Of a DNA stretch of 64,000 bases, positions 45,520 through 54,439 are shown one piece after another; within the stretch, counting starts at the first letter, position 1, and each line of letters begins with the position of its first letter. The position numbers and the translations under genes are program-made. Source of the DNA: SZUA-430 sp040381215 (lineage in GTDB: Bacteria; Pseudomonadota; Alphaproteobacteria; Micropepsales; Micropepsaceae); NCBI GenBank assembly GCA_040381215.1, contig JBEIHO010000010.1, forward strand, positions 3,785-67,784. Reading direction: 5' to 3'. Under the pieces are notes generated by a model, which was not told the origin of the DNA, searched no databases, and worked only from the letters and a program-made list of their open reading frames with translations.

Positions 45520-45894
45520 CTAGCGCAGGAACTTGCGAACGGTCTCCAGGAACTTCATGACCGAGATCGGTTTCGAGATGTAGGCCTCACAGCCACCCTG
45601 GCGGATCTTCTCCTCGTCGCCCTTCATCGCAAAGGCAGTGACTGCAATCACCGGTATCTGCTTGAGGTCGCCGTCTTCCTTGAGCCATTTCGTGACTTCC
45701 AGCCCCGACACCTCCGGCAACTGGATATCCATGAGGATCAGGTCCGGCGCGTGCTTGCGCGCCAGGTCAAGGGCCTCAAGCCCGTCACGGGTCTGGATGG
45801 TCCTGTACCCGTGCGCGTCCAGCAGGTCATGGAACAGCTTCATGTTGAGCTCATTGTCCTCGACGATGAGTACTGTCTTCGTGCTCGCGTCCAT
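45520..45894 (-). CDS. divK: Single-domain response regulator DivK
   Basis: 124-aa receiver domain without output. TVLIVEDNELNMKLFHDLL, the acceptor Asp56 in LILMDIQLPEVSG, the Thr/Ala region IPVIAVTAFAMKGDEEK and the C-terminal YISKPISV are complete. The start is fixed by GGAGGACACA just upstream; the frame is open much further 5' without support. DivK relays polarity signals from DivJ/PleC to the CtrA pathway in Caulobacterales and Rhizobiales. Confidence 0.95.
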   Translation of the reverse strand: MDASTKTVLIVEDNELNMKLFHDLLDAHGYRTIQTRDGLEALDLARKHAPDLILMDIQLPEVSGLEVTKWLKEDGDLKQIPVIAVTAFAMKGDEEKIRQGGCEAYISKPISVMKFLETVRKFLR

Positions 45895-46084
45895 TGTGTC
45901 CTCCGGGCGGGAAGCCTCGCCTCCCACCCCTTGTTCCTGAGCCCCTGTCATCCGCACCCCCGGTGCAAGGGACTGGTTTTTCGCGTCATATTTCACCTGA
46001 ATAATGTTAAGATAGCTTTTCGGATTACCGCAAAGCCTGCCAAGAAAAGCAACCGAACGCATTCAAATTGGGACACGCCCCGCC

Positions 46085-46360
46085 ATGCAGCGCAAACTTG
46101 CCCTCGACATTGCCGAGCGTGCATTGATTTTCCTCGCCAATCACCCCTCCGAGATACAGAATTTCTTAACGTCGAGCGGTCACGACCCGGACGGCCTCCA
46201 GGCCCGCAGCGCGGACCAGGTGATTCTCGCCGCCGCCCTCGGCCACCTGACCGGCGACGAATCACTCGCGAGGACCTTCTCCGAAGAAGAAAGCCTCAAG
46301 CCCGGACAATTGCTTCAGGCCTTCGCCGTCCTCGACCCGCACGGCTCAACCGCATGGTAG
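46085..46360 (+). CDS. DUF3572 family protein
   Basis: 91-aa cytoplasmic protein starting MQRKLALDIAERALIFLANH and ending AFAVLDPHGSTAW. This is the compact all-helical family that sits between divK and dinB in many alphaproteobacteria. Function is unknown. It is divergent from divK with a 190-bp shared upstream region that should hold promoters for both directions. Confidence 0.85.
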   Translation: MQRKLALDIAERALIFLANHPSEIQNFLTSSGHDPDGLQARSADQVILAAALGHLTGDESLARTFSEEESLKPGQLLQAFAVLDPHGSTAW

Positions 46361-46986
46361 GACAGCCGGTCATCGACCCCTCGCGGCCGCTCATCATTTG
46401 CGATGCCGACGAGGTCCTCGTCGAGTTCATCAAGGGCCTCGAACGCTTCCTCGCCCGCCAGGAACTGCGCCTCGACCTGGTGTCCTTCCGCATTCACGGC
46501 AATGTCCTCCACCACCACACCGGACAACGCGTGGACGACCAGCACGTCACCCGCCTCATCGGCGATTTCTTCGCGACCGACACTGCCCACCTCGATCCGG
46601 TACCAGGAGCAGCCGAGGCCTTGTCCAGTCTGCAGGCCGACGCGCAAGTCATCGTGCTGTCGAACCTGCCCGCCACCGCAAGGCAGGCACGTGCCGAGAA
46701 CCTCGCACGCCACGGCATGGCCTATCCCGTCATCGCAGGCAGCGGCCCCAAGGGCCATGTCGTTCTGCCGCTGATCGAGAACATGCGCGCGCCGGTGGTT
46801 TTCATCGACGACTTGCCGCCACATCACACCTCGGTTGCAAGCGTGGCCCCGCACGTCAGGCGTCTCCACTTCGTCGCCGACAGCAGGCTTGCCCGCCTCG
46901 TCGGCCCAAGCCCGGACGCCCACGCCCGGATCGATACATGGCCCGAGGCCGCCGGCTGGATCCGCCAGGCCATTTCAGCCGGCTGA
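46354..46986 (+). CDS. HAD-superfamily hydrolase-like protein
   Basis: 210-aa protein with the HAD signatures: IICDADEVLVEF (motif I, D-x-D), VIVLSNLPATA (motif II Ser), a Lys in GSGPKGHVV (motif III) and VVFIDDLPPHH (motif IV DD). Probably a small-molecule phosphatase; substrate unknown. Its ATG overlaps the end of the DUF3572 gene by 7 nt. The frame is open upstream to 45751, but that part is antisense to divK and out of frame with DUF3572. Confidence 0.82.
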   Translation: MVGQPVIDPSRPLIICDADEVLVEFIKGLERFLARQELRLDLVSFRIHGNVLHHHTGQRVDDQHVTRLIGDFFATDTAHLDPVPGAAEALSSLQADAQVIVLSNLPATARQARAENLARHGMAYPVIAGSGPKGHVVLPLIENMRAPVVFIDDLPPHHTSVASVAPHVRRLHFVADSRLARLVGPSPDAHARIDTWPEAAGWIRQAISAG

Positions 46987-46996
46987 GCGCCACCCC

Positions 46997-48265
46997 ATGC
47001 CCGCGATTTGCAGGGAATGCGCAAGCCTCGTACCGGAGCCGGTACAAAAGCGCTGCCCGGTGTGCCGAAGCCCCCGCCTGCAGATCCATGACGAGCTCAC
47101 CGAGCTCTCCATTGCCCACATCGACTGCGACGCGTTCTACGCCTCGGTCGAGAAGCGCGACAATCCCGCCCTCGCGGACAAGCCCGTCATCGTCGGCGGC
47201 GGCCGGCGCGGCGTGGTGTCGACTTGTTGCTATGTCGCCCGCACATTCGGGGTGAAATCGGCGATGCCGATGTTCAAGGCGCTCGCGGCATGCCCCGACG
47301 CCGTCGTCATCAGGCCTGACATGCAGAAATACCAGTCCGTCAGCCGTCAGATCCGCGAGCTCATGCTGGACCTCACGCCCCTGGTGGAACCCCTTTCGCT
47401 CGACGAGGCCTTCCTCGACCTGACCGGAACCGGCCGCCTGCACAAATCATCGCCCGCTCAGACCCTGGCCCGCTTTGCCAGGCTCGTCGAGACGCGCATC
47501 GGCGTCACCGTTTCGATCGGCCTGAGCTACAACAAGTTCCTGGCCAAGATCGCCTCGGACATGGACAAGCCGCGCGGGTTCTTCGTGATCGGACGGGCAG
47601 AAGCGCTTGCGTTCCTCGCCCCGAAACCCGCAACGCTCATCCCAGGCGTCGGCCGCGCCTTTGCCGATACGCTCGCCCGCGAGGGCATCTACACGATCGG
47701 CGACATCCGCAACCGCAGCCTGAGGGACCTCTCCGCATGCTTTGGATCGAGGGGCGGATGGATATGGCAGTTATCGAATGCCGATGATCGCCGCCGCATC
47801 GAACCACGCAGCGCCGCCAGGGGAATATCCGCCGAGACAACCCTCGAGCAGGACGTGTCGGATGCCAGGACCCTCGAGGCCATTCTCTGGCCCCTGTGCG
47901 AAAAGGTCTCTGCGCGGGCCAAAGCCGCGGCCTTGGGCGGCAGCGTCGTCAACCTCAAGCTGAAGACGGCGCAGTTCCGCACGGTTTCCCGCCGCCAGAC
48001 GCTCGAGCGGCCGACCCAGCTCGCCCACCGTCTTTATGAAGTCGCCCGGTCGCTTCTGGCCACCGAGACACGCGGCGCCCGCTACCGGTTGATCGGCATC
48101 GGGCTGGCCAACCTCGTCCCCGAGGCCTCATGCGACGAGGCCGACCTGATCGACGTCGAAGCGCGCCGCAAGGACGCGGCCGAACGCGCCATGGACAAGG
48201 TCCGCAGCAAATTCGGCACCAGAGCCATCACCAAGGGCCGCTCACTGCGCAACGAAGACACCTGA
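46997..48265 (+). CDS. dinB: DNA polymerase IV (DinB) with N-terminal Cys cluster
   Basis: 422-aa Y-family translesion polymerase. The first 25 residues contain CREC and CPVC, a four-Cys pair typical of the alphaproteobacterial DinB subgroup and likely a zinc site. The palm follows: HIDCDAFYASVEKRD, VVSTCCYVARTFGVKSAMPM and SLDEAFLDLTG with the Asp-Glu catalytic pair. The little-finger domain is in the C-terminal third. The start at MPAICREC is chosen because it lies 10 nt after the HAD stop and gives the Cys pair at the N terminus. It overlaps the next, convergent gene by 24 bp. Confidence 0.94.
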   Translation: MPAICRECASLVPEPVQKRCPVCRSPRLQIHDELTELSIAHIDCDAFYASVEKRDNPALADKPVIVGGGRRGVVSTCCYVARTFGVKSAMPMFKALAACPDAVVIRPDMQKYQSVSRQIRELMLDLTPLVEPLSLDEAFLDLTGTGRLHKSSPAQTLARFARLVETRIGVTVSIGLSYNKFLAKIASDMDKPRGFFVIGRAEALAFLAPKPATLIPGVGRAFADTLAREGIYTIGDIRNRSLRDLSACFGSRGGWIWQLSNADDRRRIEPRSAARGISAETTLEQDVSDARTLEAILWPLCEKVSARAKAAALGGSVVNLKLKTAQFRTVSRRQTLERPTQLAHRLYEVARSLLATETRGARYRLIGIGLANLVPEASCDEADLIDVEARRKDAAERAMDKVRSKFGTRAITKGRSLRNEDT

Positions 48266-48637
48266 ACCCGCCGGCGGCCCCCGGGCCCAGACCGCCTGCA
48301 CAAATCGCGCGGGAAGGCTCCACGCTGCGTCGGGGCGGCAGGCAGCAACCAACGGCGCGACCGTCGCCGTCAGCGAAGACAACGACGGCGCATCCCCCGT
48401 CCCGTGCACCGGCAACGAGCAGGCCATGGCATGGCAGGCAGCGGTCATGCCGTGCCCATCCGGGACCGGATCGCCGATGGGAACCCGCTTGAGACCTTCC
48501 TGCGTGCAAACCTCGACAAAGACGGGACCTTCGCCCGCGCCCGTCGCCACAGCCAAGGGCATCCCGCCGCGCACGCCCAAGGCAAGCACAAGCAGGACCG
48601 CCAGCAATCCGCGGTTTTGCGGGTTTCGGAAGCTCAT
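48242..48637 (-). CDS. Small secreted Cys-containing protein, DUF2946-like
   Basis: 131-aa frame starting MSFRNPQNRGLLAVLLVLAL, with a signal-like hydrophobic N terminus. The middle EVCTQEGLKRVPIGDP followed by a short Cys/His stretch (TAACHAMACSL) recalls DUF2946 proteins, which are exported and have unknown function. No strong ribosome-binding site is visible. It is divergent from the cytochrome c gene, sharing a 103-bp region, and its 3' end overlaps dinB. Confidence 0.5.
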   Translation of the reverse strand: MSFRNPQNRGLLAVLLVLALGVRGGMPLAVATGAGEGPVFVEVCTQEGLKRVPIGDPVPDGHGMTAACHAMACSLPVHGTGDAPSLSSLTATVAPLVAACRPDAAWSLPARFVQAVWARGPPAGSGVFVAQ

Positions 48638-48740
48638 GGTTTCATTGTATCTCTGATTGCGATCGGCCGATTGATTTGGGTCAAGGGGCCCCCCGGCACG
48701 AACTGCCAGCATGCCCCGACCAGAAGGAGCAGCAGGAACC

Positions 48741-49370
48741 ATGGGTACCCGACACGTGATCGCAATCTTGCTGCCCGCCTGCATGCTGGCAGCCTGCATC
48801 GATGAACAGGGCTTCAGCGCGTCATCGCCCTCGGCAAGCAGGGACATGATCGAGGATGGCCGCGCCCTCGCCGAGGCGAATTGCGCGTCCTGCCATGCGA
48901 TCGGCCGGACAGGAAACAGCCCCAATCCAAAGGCCCCCACATTCAGGACCGTCCTCAAACGCTACAGCGCGGAAATGCTGGCGACGGAACTCGCTGAAGG
49001 CATGCGCGTCGCCCACGCCCCGATGCCGCAATTCCAGTTCCGGCCGGAAGCGGTAGACAGCCTGATTGCCTATCTGCGCGACATCGAGATCCGCAACGAA
49101 GGACAGGCGCTCGTCGAGGAGCGATGCGCCAAGTGCCACGCGATCGGAAAGACCGACACCAGCCCCTACCCCGGCGCCCAACCGCTGCGCAACCTCGGCC
49201 AGCGCTGGCGTCGCGACCAGCTGCGCGAGGCGCTCCAGGCGGGCATCATCGCCGAACACGACAGGGCCGAGATACGCCTGCCGACCATGAAGCTCACCGC
49301 CGTAGAAACCGAGGCGTTCCTCGACTACCTCGACAGCGTCGCGACGCGCGCGCACCCCGCCCCGCGCTGA
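48741..49370 (+). CDS. Diheme cytochrome c lipoprotein
   Basis: 209-aa exported electron carrier. The signal peptide ends in the lipobox LAAC (Cys at about residue 16). Two c-type heme motifs are present, CASCHAIG near residue 51 and CAKCHAIG near 130, so it holds two monoheme domains in tandem. Methionines suited as distal ligands follow each (EGMRVAHAPMP; LPTMKL). GAAGGAGCAGCAGGAACC precedes the ATG. Partner oxidoreductase unknown. A strong terminator follows immediately. Confidence 0.92.
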   Translation: MGTRHVIAILLPACMLAACIDEQGFSASSPSASRDMIEDGRALAEANCASCHAIGRTGNSPNPKAPTFRTVLKRYSAEMLATELAEGMRVAHAPMPQFQFRPEAVDSLIAYLRDIEIRNEGQALVEERCAKCHAIGKTDTSPYPGAQPLRNLGQRWRRDQLREALQAGIIAEHDRAEIRLPTMKLTAVETEAFLDYLDSVATRAHPAPR

Positions 49371-49374
49371 ACGT

Positions 49375-49408
49375 AAAAAAGGGGCGCCGCAACGGGCGCC
49401 CCTTTCTG
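49375..49408. terminator. Bidirectional rho-independent terminator
   Basis: AAAGGGGCGCC (49378-49388) pairs perfectly with GGCGCCCCTTT (49395-49405) around the loop GCAACG. On the plus strand TTTCTGCTTT follows; on the minus strand the stem runs into TTTTTT. It therefore serves both the cytochrome c gene and the convergent M2 peptidase gene, and is better formed for the latter. Confidence 0.92.
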
Positions 49409-49432
49409 CTTTCCCGAAAGACTGAAGGCGCG

Positions 49433-51334
49433 TCAGCCACCCCAGCCGCACGTCTTGCCCTGGTTCTGCTCCTTCAGATAACCCATGAGCGGCTGGAAAT
49501 ACTCGATCAGCGCCGAGCCATCCATCTCCGTGCCACCCGTCAGCTTTTGCAGCGTCTCCGGCCACGGCCGCGATGCGCCCGCCTCGAGCATGTCCATGAA
49601 GCGACGACCCGCTTCCTTGTTGCCATAGACATCGCATTCATGCAGCGGCCCCTTGAAGCCGGCCGCATCGCACAAGGCCTTCTGGAACTGGAACTGAAGC
49701 ACGAATGCCAGGAAATAACGCGTATACGGCGTATTGCCCGGGATGTGGTACTTGGCGCCCGGATCGAAGTCTTCCTCGGTGCGCGCGACCGGGGCCGTGA
49801 CACCCTGATACTGCTCCCGCAGCGACCACCAGGCCGCATTGTACTGGTCCGGCTTCACCTCGCCGCTGAACACCTTCCAGCGCCACTGGTCGACAAGCTT
49901 GCCCCACGGCAGGAACACGATCTTGTCGAGCGCCCACTTCATCTGTGAATTCACGACCGCCTTCGGATCCATCGTCTGCGCCGGCACAAGGCCGATCTTG
50001 TTCAGATGGGCCGGCGTCAGCGACAGCGTCACCGTATCGCCGATCGCCTCGTGGAACCCGTCATGGGCGCCCGACTGGAACATCGGCTGCAGCGGATTAT
50101 AGCTCAGGTCGTAATAGATATGGCCAAGCTCGTGATGGATCGTCGTGAGCGACTCCTCATCAGGCTCGATGCACTGCTTGATGCGCACATCGCCCTGCAT
50201 GTTCATGTCCCACGCGCTGGCATGGCACACCACCTCGCGATCGCGCGGACGCGTGAGCAGCGACTTCTGCCAGAAGGAATCCGGCAGCTTCTGCATCCCC
50301 AGCGAGACGTAGAAATCCTCCGCCATGCGCGTCATCTTGACGGACGTCGCGGCATCGGCCCGGTAGGACAGCTCGGCAATCTCGACAGGCCCCTTGGCGT
50401 TCGGGTTCTCGGCCTTGATCCGTGCAAATTCCTGCTCGCGCAGCTTCTTGAGCGAGCTCGTCACATCCAGGCTGGCCACGCCCTTGTACGGCTCGACCAG
50501 CGGATAGATATTCGACCATTGCTGGGCCCACATGTTGCCCAGGAGGTGCGACGGTATCTTTCCATCCTTCGGAACAACGCCGTCCCCGTATTTTGCGTTC
50601 AGCTTGCCACGCACATAGCAGTGCAGCTGCTCATAGAGCGGCTTCACCTGCCCCCACAGCCGCTCGGTCTCCTCGCCGAAGGCCGCGGGCGTCATGTCAT
50701 AGCCACTGCGCCACACCTCGCCGGCGTCGGCGAAACCCATTTCCTTGGCACCCGTATTCACGATCTCGACGAAGCGCTGGTAGTCCTTGCGGATCGCGCG
50801 CGCGGTCTCCTGCCAGCCCTTCCACGCTGCCGCGCGGTTCTCGGGCGTCTCGTCGGGATTGTTGATGATCTTCTCGATGTCGGTCAGGTTGAGGCAGTCA
50901 TTGGGCGCGCGACACCACTTGCCCGCACCGTAATTGGCCTCCATCTTGGACAGGATCTTCGCAAGCTCCCCCTGCAGCGCCGGATCGCTCGGCGCCGGCG
51001 CCGACACGTTTTTCAGCAGCATCAGCGCGCGCGCAGTCTCCGGCTTGAGCCCCTTCACATCCTTGAACCGCTTCGCTTCCTCGACCTTGCGCGATTGCCA
51101 GGAGAGGAACTCCTCGCTGGCACGCGATGCGATCATCTGCGAGTCGTCCGTGATGTAGGTCGCCTGCAACCACGCCGCAGAACTCTGGTAGGGAAGCATG
51201 CGCTTCAGGTCGGCATTGAGCCCTTCAACGAACTTGTCGGCTTCCTCCGGCGTTGCCGCCCCGGAACCCGAACCGCCGCAACTCGACACCAGCAGCGCAC
51301 ACCCAAGCAGCAGCGCCGCCCGCAAATTCCTCAT
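49433..51334 (-). CDS. M2 family metallopeptidase (ACE-like) lipoprotein
   Basis: 633-aa dipeptidyl carboxypeptidase of the angiotensin-converting enzyme family. MRNLRAALLLGCALLVSSC gives a lipoprotein signal (Cys19). The zinc site HHELGHIYYDLSY and the downstream third-ligand Glu in GFHEAIGDTVTLS are intact, as is the C-terminal QFQFQKALC. Bacterial members are periplasmic peptidases that remove C-terminal dipeptides. GAGGTCCAG precedes the ATG. The gene ends at the bidirectional terminator. Confidence 0.94.
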   Translation of the reverse strand: MRNLRAALLLGCALLVSSCGGSGSGAATPEEADKFVEGLNADLKRMLPYQSSAAWLQATYITDDSQMIASRASEEFLSWQSRKVEEAKRFKDVKGLKPETARALMLLKNVSAPAPSDPALQGELAKILSKMEANYGAGKWCRAPNDCLNLTDIEKIINNPDETPENRAAAWKGWQETARAIRKDYQRFVEIVNTGAKEMGFADAGEVWRSGYDMTPAAFGEETERLWGQVKPLYEQLHCYVRGKLNAKYGDGVVPKDGKIPSHLLGNMWAQQWSNIYPLVEPYKGVASLDVTSSLKKLREQEFARIKAENPNAKGPVEIAELSYRADAATSVKMTRMAEDFYVSLGMQKLPDSFWQKSLLTRPRDREVVCHASAWDMNMQGDVRIKQCIEPDEESLTTIHHELGHIYYDLSYNPLQPMFQSGAHDGFHEAIGDTVTLSLTPAHLNKIGLVPAQTMDPKAVVNSQMKWALDKIVFLPWGKLVDQWRWKVFSGEVKPDQYNAAWWSLREQYQGVTAPVARTEEDFDPGAKYHIPGNTPYTRYFLAFVLQFQFQKALCDAAGFKGPLHECDVYGNKEAGRRFMDMLEAGASRPWPETLQKLTGGTEMDGSALIEYFQPLMGYLKEQNQGKTCGWGG

Positions 51335-51480
51335 GATCTGGACCTCGGTGATATGAAAGACAGGCAAGACCGATAGCACGGCCTGCGGGCGCGGCGCGAG
51401 TGCATCCGCAATCCTGGCCGTCACCCCGGCTGGGGGCAACGCCACACCGAACCGCAAACAAGAGCAGGTTGCAGCAGGGC

Positions 51481-51867
51481 TCAGCCCTGCGCGAGCTGCG
51501 TGCCCATCATCTGGTGCAGCATGTTGATGGCCTTGAGCGGGCGTACCATCACCTTGAAATGCGTGATCTGCCCGGCCTCGTTCCAGGTGATCATGTCGAT
51601 GCCGTTCAGGCGAATGCCCTGGATCTCGTTGACGAATTCAAGCACCGCGCCGGTGTGGTTCTCCCACTGGCCCGCATACCGGAACCCCGGCCCGCCCAGG
51701 ACGACAAACGCGGCCTTGAGATATTTGAACGTGATCTCCCGACCCTGCTGGGGCGAGTGCACCACCGGGCTCTCGAACACGACATCGGGATGCAGCATGT
51801 CCCAGAGCTTCTTCTCGTCATGCGACGCCACATAATCATGCCAGGCTTGCAGGTGTAAGGGGTTCAT
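51481..51867 (-). CDS. NTF2-like / SnoaL-like nuclear transport factor fold protein
   Basis: 128-aa cytoplasmic protein with the cone-shaped fold signature: an initial helix AWHDYVASHDEKKLWDML, then HPDVVFESPVVHSPQQG and a beta-rich C-terminal half. Some relatives are enzymes or ligand-binding proteins; function here is unknown. Its ATG overlaps the aguB stop by 4 nt, so it is cotranslated with the putrescine genes. Confidence 0.82.
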   Translation of the reverse strand: MNPLHLQAWHDYVASHDEKKLWDMLHPDVVFESPVVHSPQQGREITFKYLKAAFVVLGGPGFRYAGQWENHTGAVLEFVNEIQGIRLNGIDMITWNEAGQITHFKVMVRPLKAINMLHQMMGTQLAQG

Positions 51868-52757
51868 CTTGTTGATCCTGTCGCCGACGCCGCACCATCA
51901 AGCGTCAGCAACGACGCGTAGAGGTCAGGCCTGCGATCACGGAACAAGCCCCACGAGCGACGCGCCTCGGCAATCTCGTCCAGGTCCACGCGCGCCGTGA
52001 TCACCGCCTCCTCGTCCCGCCCGGCCTCGGCCAGGATCTCGCCCGTCGCGCCCGTGATGAAGGACGTGCCATAGAAGGTCAGCGCGCACGTTTCCCCTGC
52101 CTCCCGGCCAATCCGGTTCGATGCAATGACGGGAACATGGTTGGCCCCCGCGTGCCCCTGCATCACCCGTCGCCAATGCCCTGCCGAATCGACAGGCGGC
52201 GCAGGCGGCGGCTCGCTGCCGATCGCCGTCGGGTAACAGAGGATTTCCGCCCCCTGCAGGGCCATCGCGCGCGCGCACTCGGGGAACCACTGGTCCCAGC
52301 AAATTCCGGCGCCGATACGGCCAAAGCGTGTGTCCCAGACCCGGAAGCCCGTATCCCCGGGACTGAAATAGTATTTCTCCTGGTAACCCGGGCCGTCGGG
52401 AATATGTGACTTCCGATAGAGGCCCAGCACCGCGCCGTCGGCATCGATCATCGCCAGCGAATTGAAATACGCATTGTTACCCTTCTCGAAGAAAGACAGC
52501 GGCAGAACAACCCCCAGCTCCCGCGCCAGCTTCGAAAAGGCGGCGACAAGCGGATTGCCCGCGAATGGCCGCGCCAGGGCAAAATGCTTGGCTGCCTGAT
52601 CCTTGCAGAAATAAGGCGTCTCGAACAATTCCTGCACCAGGATGACTTGCGCCCCTTGCGCGTGCGCGCGTCGCACAAGCGCCTCGGCCCGCGCAACATT
52701 GTCCTCTATGTCCCACGAGCAAGCCATCTGCGTTGCCGCCAGCGTCACCGGTCTCAT
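51864..52757 (-). CDS. aguB: N-carbamoylputrescine amidase
   Basis: 297-aa nitrilase-superfamily enzyme that turns N-carbamoylputrescine into putrescine, CO2 and ammonia. The Glu-Lys-Cys triad is in VQELFETPYF, YRKSHIPDGPGY and GICWDQWFPE. The adjacent agmatine deiminase (3-nt gap) makes the substrate assignment strong. Confidence 0.95.
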   Translation of the reverse strand: MRPVTLAATQMACSWDIEDNVARAEALVRRAHAQGAQVILVQELFETPYFCKDQAAKHFALARPFAGNPLVAAFSKLARELGVVLPLSFFEKGNNAYFNSLAMIDADGAVLGLYRKSHIPDGPGYQEKYYFSPGDTGFRVWDTRFGRIGAGICWDQWFPECARAMALQGAEILCYPTAIGSEPPPAPPVDSAGHWRRVMQGHAGANHVPVIASNRIGREAGETCALTFYGTSFITGATGEILAEAGRDEEAVITARVDLDEIAEARRSWGLFRDRRPDLYASLLTLDGAASATGSTR

Positions 52758-52760
52758 GCG

Positions 52761-53831
52761 TCAGAACCTCCCCTGTGCCAGGGCCTCTCCGGCGGGCTGC
52801 TGCATCGTGATGCAGTGAAGCCCGCCGCCACCCTCGACGATATCGAGCGCCGGTACCTGCACCACCCTGCGATCGGGAAACACCTTCTCCATGAGGCGAA
52901 CGACTTCATCGTCGCATGGATCCCCGAACGCCGGAACGACAAGCCCGTGATTGGCAAGGCATGAATTGATGTAGCTCATCTCGAGCCGGCGCCCGTCATG
53001 GCGCAGGCGGGCGGAAGGCTCGGGCACCTCGATGATCTCGAGTTTCTGGCCGCGGGCATCGTGCGCCGCCGCAAGACGCAGAAGATTGTCGCGCATCACG
53101 CGGTCATTCGTGCTTCCGTCCGGTCGTGGACGATGCACCAGCACGCGACCGGGTCCGGCGAAACTGACGATATTGTCGACGTGACCGTCCGTCTCGTCAT
53201 CCGCCAGCCCCTCTCCCAGCCAGATCACCTTCGTGACACCCAGATAGATGGCCAACCGCTCCTCGATCTGCTGGCGCGTCAGGTTTGGATTGCGGTTCGG
53301 ATTGAGCAGGCACTGCTCGGTGGTGATCAGCGTGCCAAGCCCGTCGACCACGATCGAGCCCCCCTCCAGCACCATCGGCCCGGCATAGGCGCGCATGTCG
53401 AGGGCATCGAGCAGGCTTTCCGCCAGCGCCGCGTCGCCGTCGTGAGGGTGATACTTGTTGCCCCACGCATTGAACCGCCAGTGCACACCCGCGACGCCGC
53501 CCGCACCATCAGTGACGAAAAGCGGTCCAATGTCCCGCATCCAGGAATCGTCGATGCGAAATCCCGCGAAATCGATCCCCTTGCCGCACGCCAGGCGCGC
53601 CTCGTCGTGATCCTCCGGGCGCACCACCATCGTCACCCGCTCGAAACCCGACAGCGCACGCGCCACGGCCGCATAGGCAACACGGGCCCGCAGAAGACCC
53701 TCGAGCGATCCCCAGGGCTCGGGCCGGCAGGGCCAGGCCATCCAGGTCCTGTTGTGCGTCACCCATTCCGCAGGCAGATAAAGCCCGTCACGAACAGGAC
53801 ATCGGTCATCGGCATCCAGCCTTCGTGTCAT
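52761..53831 (-). CDS. aguA: Agmatine deiminase
   Basis: 356-aa PAD-type guanidino-modifying enzyme that converts agmatine to N-carbamoylputrescine. WRFNAWGNKY, the metal-free catalytic DGHVDNIVSF and the C-terminal nucleophile in GGGGLHCITMQQP are all present. It is the first gene of aguA-aguB-NTF2. Agmatine must come from an arginine decarboxylase outside this window or from the medium. Confidence 0.95.
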   Translation of the reverse strand: MTRRLDADDRCPVRDGLYLPAEWVTHNRTWMAWPCRPEPWGSLEGLLRARVAYAAVARALSGFERVTMVVRPEDHDEARLACGKGIDFAGFRIDDSWMRDIGPLFVTDGAGGVAGVHWRFNAWGNKYHPHDGDAALAESLLDALDMRAYAGPMVLEGGSIVVDGLGTLITTEQCLLNPNRNPNLTRQQIEERLAIYLGVTKVIWLGEGLADDETDGHVDNIVSFAGPGRVLVHRPRPDGSTNDRVMRDNLLRLAAAHDARGQKLEIIEVPEPSARLRHDGRRLEMSYINSCLANHGLVVPAFGDPCDDEVVRLMEKVFPDRRVVQVPALDIVEGGGGLHCITMQQPAGEALAQGRF

Positions 53832-53950
53832 GATCCGCCAGGATCCCCGAGTTGCAAGCCCTTGGACAATTTGCGACTTTCATTCTTCTCGCACGACCGA
53901 CCATAAACCGCAAAGCCGTATTGAATACGCGAAACACGCAAGGAGACCAC

Positions 53951-54418
53951 ATGTCCGGCCGCATCGACACCCGCCTGCAGGAACTGTCCATCACGCTGCC
54001 CAAGGCGGCCCCTCCCGTGGCGAGCTATGTCCCCTATGTCATCACCGGAAACCTCGTCTTCATCTCGGGGCAGGTCACCATGGGTCCGAGCGGGCTCGAA
54101 TATGTCGGCCAGGTCGGGAAGGAATTCACGATGGAACAGGGCCAGGCGGCGGCGCGCCTGTGCGCCCTCAATGTGATCGCCCAATTGCGCGAGGCCTGCG
54201 CTGGCAATCTCGACCGCGTCACGCGCTGCGTGAAGGTCACCGGCTTCGTGAACGCCGTCCCGAACTTTGCCCAGCACCCCGAGGTCGTCAACGGCGCCTC
54301 CGACACATTCGTCCAGGTCTTCGGCGAACGGGGAAAGCACGCGCGCGCCGCCGTCGGGGCTGGATCCCTGCCCCGCAATGTCGCCGTTGAAGTCGAAGCC
54401 ATCTTCGAGATCGCCTGA
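53951..54418 (+). CDS. RidA family protein
   Basis: 155-aa YjgF/YER057c/UK114 protein of the longer, RutC-like alphaproteobacterial branch. GNLVFISGQVTMG and the C-terminal Arg/Glu region (RAAVGAGSLPRNVAVEVEAIFEIA, shown in two parts: RAAVGAGSLPRN then VAVEVEAIF) are typical. RidA proteins hydrolyse reactive enamine/imine intermediates. The start is fixed by AGGAG 10 nt upstream. It is divergent from aguA. Confidence 0.9.
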   Translation: MSGRIDTRLQELSITLPKAAPPVASYVPYVITGNLVFISGQVTMGPSGLEYVGQVGKEFTMEQGQAAARLCALNVIAQLREACAGNLDRVTRCVKVTGFVNAVPNFAQHPEVVNGASDTFVQVFGERGKHARAAVGAGSLPRNVAVEVEAIFEIA

Positions 54419-54439
54419 CCCCAAGGCGGACCGGCGCCA

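Noticed and set aside
45751..46353. 5' extension of the HAD-like gene frame
   Set aside because: It runs antisense through divK and out of phase across the DUF3572 gene; the start at 46354 fits the operon.
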